NCBI GenBank assembly: GCA_035356615.1
Contig: DAOQSN010000035.1
Coordinates: 1 to 56,100, forward strand
Length of the DNA: 56,100 nt
Direction: 5' to 3'
From: JAKQDH01 sp029558835
GTDB lineage: Bacteria > Planctomycetota > Phycisphaerae > UBA1845
The notes below the pieces were generated by a model. It did not search any database, had not been told where the DNA came from, and worked only from the letters and a program-made list of their open reading frames with translations. Both the position numbers and the translations under genes were made by a program. Shown here in pieces: positions 1 to 7,870 of the stretch (position 1 is its first letter; every line of letters begins with the position of its first letter).

Positions 1-2438
1 CACAGTTTCGCCGCGATCTCGTTTGTAAGCCTCGACTGGTGCGACGATGGGCCGCCGGGGGAGGGGTTCGACTGCAACGGAAACGATGTTCCCGATATCT
101 GCGACATCTACCATGGCGCAAGCGACGACTGCAACCGAAACTGGATACCCGACGAATGCGACATCGCCTCCGAGACCAGTCAGGACTGCCAGCCGAACGG
201 CATCCCCGACGAGTGCGACGTGGCGGGTGGGGAGGTGCAGTTGGCGGGCACGGCCTACACGGTTTCCAGCGGGCCCCGAACCTACGGCGTAATTGCCCGA
301 GCGCAGACGGCGGACGACGTGGAGGTGCCCCTGGACCTTGATGGCGACGGCGACGCGGAACTCATCGTCGCCAACGGGGAGTGGGAGTTCGGGTTGACCA
401 TCTGGTGGAATGACGGCCAGGGCGCGTTCGCCAATCCGCAGACGATTTCCCTGGCCGACGGGTACCCCAAACCCTACGCCCTGGCCGCGGGAGACTTTGA
501 CGGCGATGCCGACTTCGACCTGGCCGTCACCCGCAATGGTTACCCCGGTGCGGTCACGATCCTGCGTAACGACGGGGCCAACCCCAGCCCGCCGCCGGCA
601 TGGACGTTTACTGTGGACCAGACGCTCACGGAGGTTTGCGAGCCGCCCGACACCAACTGCAATACGCCTGAGTCGGTGGTCGCGGGCGACTTGGACCTCG
701 ACGGCGACCTCGACTTGGCGTGGGGGAACAGGTACTCAGACAGGGTGTCGGTGTTCTACAACGCCCAAGGAGTGTTCGCCCGAGTCACGAGTTCGCCTTT
801 CGTGGTTTGCGCGCCCAGCGCCGGCACGGCCGAACAGGTGGTCACCGGCGACCTCGACGGTGACTGCCTCCCAGACCTGATCGTGGCAGGCGGGGAAGAG
901 AACAAGATCGCCGTCCTGCGCAACGCCGGAGGGACGGACGCCGACCTGTCTTTCACGGGCTCGGTGTAGCACGACTGTTACCTCAGCGGTCCTGCCTTCA
1001 GCGCGACATACCCGATCTCGGTGGCCGTGGCCGACATGAACCACGACCGGTGGCTCGACGTGGTGGTGGCGAACGACGGACCGGACCAGGTTGCGATTCT
1101 CAGGAACCTGCGTGCCGGACCGGGGGGATGGAACGGGCTCGACGTGAACCTCGGCGCCGAAGATACGTTTCCCGTGGCGGCGAGTCCCAAGTACGTCGTC
1201 GCCGCCGACCTGACCGGCGACGGGTTTCCGGATGCCGTCACCACGCACAACACGACGTACATTTCCGTCCTCGTCAACGACCGCGACGGCGGACTGACGG
1301 GGCCCGTACAATTCACGGCGGGCTACAAGGCGGACCAGTTGGAAACGGGACTTCTCAACGGCGACGGGCTCCCGGATCTGGCGGTTCCGTGTTGGGGCAG
1401 TTCGGCACTCTGGGTGCTGCTGAACGGGACCGCCCCCCAGCCAGCCCCGACTTCGACAACAGCGGCGTGCCCGACGAGTGCGAGTACCTGACGGCCTGTC
1501 CGCCCGACGGAGTGACCGACGCGCGCGCGGATCATCCCATCTCGGCCGGCCAGCCCTGCCACGGCATCGGCGAAGTGGGTGACGAGATTGCGATCTGCCT
1601 GTATCCGGCGCAGGCGGGGATGTGCGGTGAGTTCGTACTCTGCGAGACGTGCTCTGACCCCAACTGCGGACCCAACTCCATCGAGGATTGCAGTTATGCA
1701 GGCGATGGCTGCTACGAGCTTACGCTGGCCCACGGAATCGCGGCGCCGTGCGTGACCACGATCCAATACCTGCCGACCGGAGCTTACGTCGCCTACTACA
1801 AACACCCGGCCAACGTGGACGGGAGCGGCCGGGTCAACGCTCAGGACATCGTCCAGTTGATCAACCGGATCAACATCGTGTTCGAAGGTGGCACCGTACC
1901 CCTCTGGGAGGCCGACATCAACAACAGCGGCGCGATTACTGCTGCTGACCTCAACGAATTGATCAACCTGCTCAACGGCACCGGTGCCTACGATCCTTGG
2001 TTCAACACGTCCAAGCCGGTGCTGACGGGCTGTCCCGATCCGTGCGGCGGCGGGGGCTTGCTCGCGGGTGAAGGCGGCGGCTATTCCGGCGGCGAGGAAG
2101 AGGACGGCGGTGGCGCGGAGAATGACGGTGACGGCAACGGTGGTGCCGACGGCGAAGACGGAGACGGCGGGACGGATGGCGCGCCTGCGGATCAGTCGGA
2201 CACGGGCGAGTTTGTGGTGTGGTTTGCGGACTTCCTGAGTACGACGAGTTTCCCGGGGCCCTTCACGTTGGCCGAGTTCACGGCGGCCGTCGAGGACCTG
2301 ACGGGCTTCTGCGCGACCCACCTCAGCCCGGCCGACCGCGCGGAACTGACCTGCCTGCTGCAAGACCCGCAGCGCATTTACGCCAGCGCCGAGGCGGCGG
2401 AGTTGGTTCCGAGCATCGTCGCGGCTTTGCAGGAATAG
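1..2438 (+). pseudogene. FG-GAP/dockerin secreted protein, 5'-truncated and interrupted
   Basis: The reading frame is open from the first base, so the 5' end lies outside the window. Frame 1 encodes three DCN-x-N-x-x-PD-x-CD repeats (bases ~70-220), then FG-GAP/VCBS-type repeats with D-x-D-x-D-G calcium motifs (e.g. DLDGDGD, DLDLDGDLD). An in-frame TAG at 967-969 is followed by more FG-GAP sequence in the same frame. At the C6 run 1433-1438 the coding frame moves to frame 3; one extra C would join the two parts. Frame 3 then gives another PDECE motif, a dockerin type I-like pair (bases ~1810-1980, DGSGRVNAQDIVQLINRIN and NNSGAITAADLNELINLLN), an acidic Gly-rich linker and a short C-terminal domain. 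Family knowledge: such proteins are exported surface proteins. With one nonsense codon and one frameshift it is either a decaying gene or carries assembly errors. Confidence 0.75.
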
Positions 2439-2582
2439 GCAGGCTACACAGGACTGAACAACCGTGCGCAATACGCAATGGTGCGACACCCAGAGTGGCG
2501 ACGCACGGCGCGGGCTGCCCCTCACACTCGGTGTCAAGGGGAACAAGTTAGCGCCTCGATTGCGGCGCGGAATCGCGCACCG

Positions 2583-3566
2583 TTATGTGGTCGCGCGACC
2601 GGAGTCGAGGGGCGAGTGAGGGGCCGGGTACTTTGGTCGCCCGCCGGTGAGCACGGCCGCCACGTCCTCGACTACGGCGTGCATCCTGGCCAGCCCCGCT
2701 TGCGTCCGGGCGCCGATGTGCGGGGTGAAGACCACGCCGGGGGCCGTCAACAGCGGATGCCCGGTCGGCAGCGGCTCGGGTTCGACGACGTCGAGCCCGG
2801 CACCGGCCAGCCGACCGGCGGTCAGGGCCTCCGTCAACGCCAAGCTGTCCACGACCGCGCCCCGGGCGGTGTTGATCAGGATCGCGCCGGGCTTGAACTG
2901 CCCCAGCGCGGTCGCCTCGATCAGGTGCCGGGTCAGGTCCGTCAGCGGTACGTGCAGGCTGACCACGTCGCTGCCAGCGTAGAGTTCCTCCTTGGTCACG
3001 CCGGTGGCCACGAAATCGAGGAAGCCCGGTTCGACGATGTCGTTGTACAGGATGCGGGTGCCGAAGCCGTGCCGACAGCGGCGGGCGACGGCCCGTCCGA
3101 TTCGCCCCAGACCCACGATGCCGAGCGTTAGGCCGCCCAGCTCACGACTGACGGCCGCCGCCCGCGCCGCCGCAAACCGGCCCGCCCGGACCTCGCGGTC
3201 CAGTCGCGGGATATCGCGCAGCACGGCCAGCAGCAGGCCGACGGTGAGGTCCGCGACGGCATCGGTGGCGGCCTCCGGTGTGTAGACTACCTCGATGCCG
3301 CGGGCGCGGGCGGCCGCCACGTCGATGTTCTCCAGCCCCACGCCCGCCCGCCCGATGACCTTCAGCCGCGCGGCCCGCGCCAGCAGGTCGGCCGACACCT
3401 GCGCCCCGGTGCGCACCAGCAGGGCATCGCAGTCGCCGATTGCCTGGGCCAAGGTGGCGGCGTCACACGCGGAAAGCGTGGTCACCGTCCCGAGACCGCG
3501 GAGGCGTTCGACGGCCTGCGCGTCATACGGCTCGGCCACGACAATGTGCAGACCGGAAGTCGTCAC
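2583..3566 (-). CDS. D-2-hydroxyacid dehydrogenase (phosphoglycerate dehydrogenase-like)
   Basis: A 327-residue NAD-dependent D-isomer-specific 2-hydroxyacid dehydrogenase, read from GTG at 3566. The Rossmann motif GIVGLGRIGR lies mid-protein. The family catalytic residues are visible: Arg in NTARGAVVD, Glu in the EPEPLP segment and His in TPHIGA. The N-terminal substrate domain (VIGRAGVGLENID) resembles SerA. The length and the absence of an ACT domain after the C-terminal helix fit a short SerA-type enzyme that would oxidise 3-phosphoglycerate for serine synthesis, but other 2-hydroxyacids are possible. No strong ribosome binding site is visible, so the start is uncertain. It stands alone, with its 3' end facing the broken surface-protein gene. 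Confidence 0.88.
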   Translation of the reverse strand: MTTSGLHIVVAEPYDAQAVERLRGLGTVTTLSACDAATLAQAIGDCDALLVRTGAQVSADLLARAARLKVIGRAGVGLENIDVAAARARGIEVVYTPEAATDAVADLTVGLLLAVLRDIPRLDREVRAGRFAAARAAAVSRELGGLTLGIVGLGRIGRAVARRCRHGFGTRILYNDIVEPGFLDFVATGVTKEELYAGSDVVSLHVPLTDLTRHLIEATALGQFKPGAILINTARGAVVDSLALTEALTAGRLAGAGLDVVEPEPLPTGHPLLTAPGVVFTPHIGARTQAGLARMHAVVEDVAAVLTGGRPKYPAPHSPLDSGRATT

Positions 3567-3968
3567 GAGGGCACGATGATGGCGAGGCCGCCGGTCGGCG
3601 TCAACGCGATCGTTGAGGGGGACCGCCAGCCGGACGGCGGGTGACATGGCCGGGGACGCCCCGCCTTGGCCGTTGCCCGGGGTGGAGAGGCCCCGTGCCC
3701 GGCGGTCGACGAACGCCGGCGGGCGCGACGTTGCACATTGCTCCGCCGGCGTGTAGGTCTTCCCCCTTGAGCCCGTCGAGGAACTCGTGGTCCGACGGGG
3801 ATGCCTCGGAAACGGGTGCGTTTGGCACCGTCCACGTCGGCCGCGGGGGGCCGACGCTACCGCTTCAACGGGCTCCAGGCGGGCAGGGCGGAGCGGGAGA
3901 CGGACGCCGGGCAGGGACTCTGGCGGTGGCGGCGGATAAGGGTGTGAGCCCGGCGGCGGGTTGAGGCG
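3567..3968. other. Intergenic region, no convincing gene
   Basis: About 400 bases between the divergent dehydrogenase and thymidine kinase genes. Open frames exist on both strands, but their translations are rich in Arg, Pro and Gly with no motif, as expected in GC-rich noncoding DNA. Promoters for both flanking genes should lie here; I do not see a clear -35/-10 pair. Confidence 0.5.
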
Positions 3969-4574
3969 ATGCGACGCGGCACGCTCACCTTCATCTTCGG
4001 GTGCATGTTCAGCGGCAAGACGACGGAGTTGCTGCGCCGGGTCCGGCTGCGCGAGCCGGCTGCGGTTCGCTGCTTCCGCCACGCCCGCGATCGACGCTAC
4101 GATCCACGGGCGATCGTGTCACACGCCGGCGAGCGCTATCCCGCCTGCTCGATTGCGGCGCCCGCTGAGATTCTCGCGCACCTGGACCCCGGCGTGGAGC
4201 TGGTCGCGGTCGAGGAGGCCCACTTCTTCGATGCGTCGCTCATCGACGTTCTGCGGACGCTCGTCACGCGCGGGGTGGACGTCGTGTCGACGTCGCTGGA
4301 TCTGAACTGCTGGGGACAGCCGTTGCCCATCGCGGAGACCCTGCGCCGGCTGGCCGACGAACCTCTGCACCTGACCACGCGCTGCGCGCGCTGCGGAGCG
4401 TCCGCTGACCATACGCAGCGGCTGACGCCGATCGTCAACGGCAACCTCATCGGCGGACCGGAGAGCTTCGAGCCACGCTGTGCCAACTGCTGGCACCCGC
4501 CGCCCGAGCCGCCGCAGCCCATGCCCTGGCGCACCACTCCATCGGCGAGCGCCGGCAAGGACGACGCTTGTTGA
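3969..4574 (+). CDS. tdk: Thymidine kinase (type II)
   Basis: A 201-residue thymidine kinase of the TK1-like family, which makes dTMP from thymidine and ATP in the salvage pathway. The P-loop GCMFSGKTT is at residues 11-19. The VEEAHFF motif (81-87) corresponds to the usual DEAQFF and supplies the catalytic Glu (E83). The zinc 'lasso' cysteines are present as C139-x2-C142 and C171-x2-C174, and the GGPESFEPRC segment matches the thymidine-binding loop. Length is normal. The last ~25 residues are Pro-rich and not conserved. Lys is rare and Arg common, in line with the GC content. Confidence 0.93.
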   Translation: MRRGTLTFIFGCMFSGKTTELLRRVRLREPAAVRCFRHARDRRYDPRAIVSHAGERYPACSIAAPAEILAHLDPGVELVAVEEAHFFDASLIDVLRTLVTRGVDVVSTSLDLNCWGQPLPIAETLRRLADEPLHLTTRCARCGASADHTQRLTPIVNGNLIGGPESFEPRCANCWHPPPEPPQPMPWRTTPSASAGKDDAC

Positions 4575-4642
4575 GCGGCTCGGTGGAGCCCCCCCCTTCC
4601 CTCGGCACGTGTCCGCATAGGACCACGCGACGGGGAAACCAG

Positions 4643-4790
4643 AGTGGCATGCCCAAGCTTGCCGCGGGCGAGCGCCGGCATGCTGCCGCGACGCCCGACC
4701 CTTCCACGAGAGCATGGCGGCGCTGCGCTTGACCATGCCACCCGCGTCTGAGTGTGGGTTTCCGATTCGAATGGAGCCAGGCAGGCACGT
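4643..4790. repeat. Interspersed palindromic repeat, family C copy 1
   Basis: Starts with GTGGCATGCCCAAGC and contains GCATGGCGGCGCTGCGCTTG, then CCATGCCACCC and a tail around ATGGAGCCAGGCAGG. The same order of blocks recurs at 47715-47870. The outer blocks GTGGCATG and CCATGCCAC are inverted. A partial relative may exist at about 26113-26185. It is probably a non-autonomous mobile repeat; no coding capacity is seen. Confidence 0.6.
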
Positions 4791-4807
4791 ACCAGGGGGA
4801 GAGGAGT

Positions 4808-5755
4808 CTACGTGCCGCAGCAGGTCGGTGGCGTGCGTTGCTGGCGCTGGGGGTCATCCCAGAGGACGTCGCCGGCCGCGAACACCGGGCCTTCCGTGCA
4901 GCACAACGCGTAGCGCCAGCCCTCCGGGTCCGCAGGGTCACCGACCGGGACGACACAGGACTGACAGGTGCCGATGCCGCAGGCCATCGCGCGCTCCATG
5001 CAGACGTAGCACTCCACCCCGCGCCGTTCGCAGTGCCGGGCGACGGCGCGCAGCATCGGCTCCGGTCCGCAGGCGTACACCACCAGGTCCGTCGCGGGCG
5101 TCGCGTCGCCGGCCGCGTAGGTCGCCAGCGCCTCGCCCACCTGTCCGCGGTAACCTAAAGAGCCGTCGTCCGTGCTGATGACCGCGGGCACCCCGTGGGC
5201 GGCCAGTTCACGCACGCACAGCCGAGCCTCGCGTGCATCCGCGGCCGGCGTACCCTCAGGGTTTACCCCTAGAGGCAGCAGGTCGGCCGAGCGGGCCCCA
5301 CAGAACGCCACCACGTTCTTGCCGGCCGCACGCAGGGTTTCCGCCAACCACAACAGCGGTGGCAGACCGACGCCGCCCGCCGCCAGCCACGCGCGGCCCT
5401 TGCCCGCGACCAAGGGAAAGGTGTTGCCGGCCGGGCCCAACACGCTGATCTCGTTGCCGGGGCGTAACGAGGCGAGCCAGCGGGTGCCCCGTCCGACCAC
5501 GCGATAGAGGATTTCGAGCAACGTGCCGGCATCGATGCGTCGCAGGCCCGCGATGCTGAACGCGCGCCGGAGCATGAAGTTCGGCTCGGCGACGCCGGCA
5601 GGCGGTGCGGTCGCTTCGGCAGAGGTGCTCGCATGTGCCGGGCACACGTGCACGAACTGCCCCGGACGGACGTCGGGAAAGCACGGGACCGCCAGCGTCA
5701 GGCGCAGGTGCTCACGGCACACGGCCTCGTTCGCGGTCACGCGGGCGTTCTGCAT
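4808..5755 (-). CDS. pyrK: Dihydroorotate dehydrogenase electron transfer subunit
   Basis: A 315-residue ferredoxin-reductase-like flavoprotein, matching PyrK, which carries electrons from PyrD-type dihydroorotate dehydrogenase to NAD+ in pyrimidine synthesis. The N-terminal beta-barrel contains the FAD-binding RRAFSIAG segment (residues 63-70); the NAD-binding part has AAGGVGLPPLL and YACGPEPML; the C-terminus has the 2Fe-2S cysteines C259-x4-C264-x2-C267 and C285/C286. It is longer than typical PyrK (about 260) because of an Ala-rich insert near residues 42-56 and a short tail. No pyrD is in the window. ATG at 5755 is chosen because homology begins just after it; an in-frame GTG at 5776 is possible. 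A promoter and an attenuator-like terminator lie upstream. Confidence 0.88.
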   Translation of the reverse strand: MQNARVTANEAVCREHLRLTLAVPCFPDVRPGQFVHVCPAHASTSAEATAPPAGVAEPNFMLRRAFSIAGLRRIDAGTLLEILYRVVGRGTRWLASLRPGNEISVLGPAGNTFPLVAGKGRAWLAAGGVGLPPLLWLAETLRAAGKNVVAFCGARSADLLPLGVNPEGTPAADAREARLCVRELAAHGVPAVISTDDGSLGYRGQVGEALATYAAGDATPATDLVVYACGPEPMLRAVARHCERRGVECYVCMERAMACGIGTCQSCVVPVGDPADPEGWRYALCCTEGPVFAAGDVLWDDPQRQQRTPPTCCGT

Positions 5756-5819
5756 GAGCGGACCAGCGGGTGTCACGGCAGCGTGGCTCCGGCATCGCGG
5801 CCGCGCAGGATCAGCGCGG

Positions 5820-5861
5820 AAAAAACTTCCGGAACCCGAGGGTAACCCGGATTCCGGAAGT
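5820..5861 (-). terminator. Intrinsic terminator in the pyrK leader (attenuator)
   Basis: Read on the minus strand: ACTTCCGGAA, a 22-base loop, TTCCGGAAGT (10 perfect base pairs) followed at once by a T run (A6 at 5820-5825 on the plus strand, its last base inside the stem). It lies between a good promoter (5945-5973) and the pyrK start, about 65 bases before the ATG. The upstream segment TAACCCGG (minus strand, 5900-5893) is exactly complementary to CCGGGTTA inside the hairpin (5850-5843), so a competing antiterminator can form. A four-codon reading frame ATG-CGG-CTT-CTT-TAA (5886-5872) precedes the hairpin. Confidence 0.7.
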
Positions 5862-5944
5862 CCGCCACGGCTTAAAGAAGCCGCATAGCCAACCGGGTTA
5901 GCGGCACGCCGCCCACCCGTTTTGTTACGCCGCCCACCAGAATC

Positions 5945-5973
5945 TATGTAGCTCACTCGAGGGGGGGTGTCAA
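5945..5973 (-). promoter_or_regulatory. Sigma70-type promoter for pyrK
   Basis: Perfect -35 TTGACA (minus strand, 5973-5968), a 17-base spacer, and a weak -10 TACATA (5950-5945). Transcription would begin near 5938 and run through two GGGCGGCGT direct repeats and the attenuator to pyrK. Confidence 0.5.
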
Positions 5974-6146
5974 CGCGTATTCTCGAAATTCACAATCCTG
6001 CGGCGTTGTTAACCTTAGACTACACAATAGCATATGTGGTTTCCGCAGACACTTTATTTGCTCCGACTCTACGGCCTTGGTGGCCTCAGCAGCACGTTGG
6101 CCGGCGTGAAGCCGGCATGTGCTTAGCGTGCCGTGCAGCGTAGCGG

Positions 6147-7469
6147 CTATACGGGGCAGGCGGCGGGGTCTGGGGGCGACGGCGCGGCGATGGCGGGGCG
6201 GGGGGTTCGCGGGGCGGTCGGCCGCAACGGGCGGGAACTGCCCGGGCGCACGTCGGTGCGCGCGTGCCCGCGGGGGGACGTTGCCTGGAGTGCCGACGCG
6301 GCGAGCCGGCGGGCGGCGTGGAAGCGAAGGATGGTAGCCAGCAAGCCAGTCACCGTCATCTGGACCCCGCCGAAGGCGATCAGGCCGGCTAGGACCACTC
6401 GTGACCAGTGGATGGCCACGTACCCCTCCGTGAGTCGGGTCCGGATGCCCGGGCCGATGAGCCACACCAGCAACGGAATGGCCGCCAGAGTGACGACCAG
6501 GACGCCGCGGAACGTGTAGACCGCCCCGAGGGCCGCCCCCAGGAAGGTACGCGGCGTCGGCCGACCCGATACGAGGCGATGGACGTGGTCGGCCAGCACG
6601 CCGGCGGACAGCAGCGTCACGCCGACGGTGCCGAGCAGGGAGCAGAAGAGCAGGCGATAGATCATCCCTTCTTCAAGGTGCCCCCGCGCGACCCACATCT
6701 CGATGGGGTGCATGGCGAGCAGGACCATCAGCGTCAGGCACAGCCCGGCGCAGGCCATGAACATGCGCGCCGGCCGCCACATCAGCGTCATCTCCAGGAT
6801 CGTGCGCAGGAAGCGCACGCCGTCGCGCCACACGTGGAGCTTGGATTCACCGACGCGTTCCTCGTAGGGCATGGGCACCTCGACGAGGCGCAGCTCGTCA
6901 TCCATGAGGACGCGGGCGCTCATGGCCGGCGTGAAGTGCAGGCCGTCGGGCAACGGATACAGGCGCGGCAGGGCGTCGCGGCGGATGACCCGCATGCCGC
7001 TGGCGGTGTCGGTGGCCACGCGATTGCTGAGCAGGGAGAGAATGAAGGCGTAGGCGCGGTTGCCAAGCCGGCGCAGGCGCGGCATGCGGCTGTGGGGGCC
7101 CATCCGCGAGCCGAGCGCCACTGCGGCCTCCTGCTCGATCAGTGCGCTACACAGGGGCGCGAAGAAGTTCGGATCGCAGGTGCCGTCGGCATCGAGAAAC
7201 GCAACCAGTTCGCCCGTGCTTTCCTCGAACCCACGTTTCAGGGCGGCCCCGTAGCCGCGGTTTTTCTCGAAGACGATCAGGCGCACGTCGGCGAACGACG
7301 CGGCGATGTCGGCCGTCCGGTCCGTGGAGCCGTCACTGACGACGATCACCTCCACGTCGGTCACCGGCGCGTGCCGGGCGATGGTCGCCCGGGCGTCAAG
7401 GCAGCGCCGGATGATGGCGGCGATGGCCTGCTCCTCGTTATAGGCGGGGATGACAATCGAGAGTTTCAT
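6147..7469 (-). CDS. GT2 family glycosyltransferase (dolichyl/polyprenyl-phosphate sugar synthase-like)
   Basis: A 440-residue protein. Residues 1-230 form a GT-A domain: MKLSIVIPAYNEE at the start, VVSDGSTDRT, and FLDADGTCDP with the DxD metal motif. This matches the DPM1/GtrB-type enzymes that load a sugar on polyprenyl phosphate. About four membrane segments follow (roughly residues 240-380), then a Pro/Arg/Ser-rich tail of ~50 residues with no domain. The start has a ribosome site (GAGGAG) a few bases upstream. The next gene, divergent at 7871, encodes a polytopic protein that could use the lipid-linked sugar; that link is inferred from position only. The long low-complexity tail may include read-through of noncoding sequence after loss of an earlier stop. 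Confidence 0.85.
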   Translation of the reverse strand: MKLSIVIPAYNEEQAIAAIIRRCLDARATIARHAPVTDVEVIVVSDGSTDRTADIAASFADVRLIVFEKNRGYGAALKRGFEESTGELVAFLDADGTCDPNFFAPLCSALIEQEAAVALGSRMGPHSRMPRLRRLGNRAYAFILSLLSNRVATDTASGMRVIRRDALPRLYPLPDGLHFTPAMSARVLMDDELRLVEVPMPYEERVGESKLHVWRDGVRFLRTILEMTLMWRPARMFMACAGLCLTLMVLLAMHPIEMWVARGHLEEGMIYRLLFCSLLGTVGVTLLSAGVLADHVHRLVSGRPTPRTFLGAALGAVYTFRGVLVVTLAAIPLLVWLIGPGIRTRLTEGYVAIHWSRVVLAGLIAFGGVQMTVTGLLATILRFHAARRLAASALQATSPRGHARTDVRPGSSRPLRPTAPRTPRPAIAAPSPPDPAACPV

Positions 7470-7680
7470 AGGCTCCTCGGCGCAGGGGCGCGGTAAGTTC
7501 CTATAACCGTATGTTCGGAGCGACCGGGCTGGGGCTTGAACTCAATCCCGCCGCGTCGGCTGCATCCGCGGTGCGAATCCGTCGATAGGACCGATAACGC
7601 CGATCGCGCCCCGGCATGGGCAGGGGCAGAAGCGATGGCGAGGATTGAGGGTGGGTGTCAGGCCCTCGGCTGCCGCGGGT

Positions 7681-7733
7681 GGGTGGCCCAGGTCCTCTGG
7701 ACCTGGGGGACGGGTGGCCCAGGTCCTCTGGAC
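7681..7733. repeat. Palindromic repeat family B, tandem copies
   Basis: GGTGGCCCAGGTCCTCTGG followed by ACCTGGGGGAC gives a CCCAGGTCC/GGACCTGGG palindrome at 7687-7707. The first part is repeated at 7712-7733. An inverted relative is at 15315-15348. Confidence 0.6.
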
Positions 7734-7736
7734 GGT

Positions 7737-7849
7737 ACGTGTTTAGCGTGGGTGCCATGCCCACCCCCGCCGCAGGCGGGGGTGGGCATGTGCTGCGACA
7801 TGCAGAGGCATGCTTACCCGCGACTGCGGTTGCGGGAAAGCATGGCACC
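7737..7849. repeat. Interspersed palindromic repeat, family A copy 1
   Basis: About 113 bases beginning ACGTGTTTAGCGTGGGTGCC and ending AAGCATGGCACC. It contains a strong hairpin (GCCCACCCCCGCC/GGCGGGGGTGGGC) and the inverted blocks GGTGCCATG and CATGGCACC near its ends. A nearly identical copy is at 10038-10149. Together with family B and the flanks it fills the 7470-7870 gap; no gene is seen there. Confidence 0.75.
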
Positions 7850-7870
7850 CGGGCGCAGGATTGAGGGACC

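Noticed and set aside
3601..3828. Small minus-strand frame between the dehydrogenase and tdk
   Set aside because: The first half looks protein-like, but there is no ribosome site, no recognised motif, and the second half is plainly noncoding.
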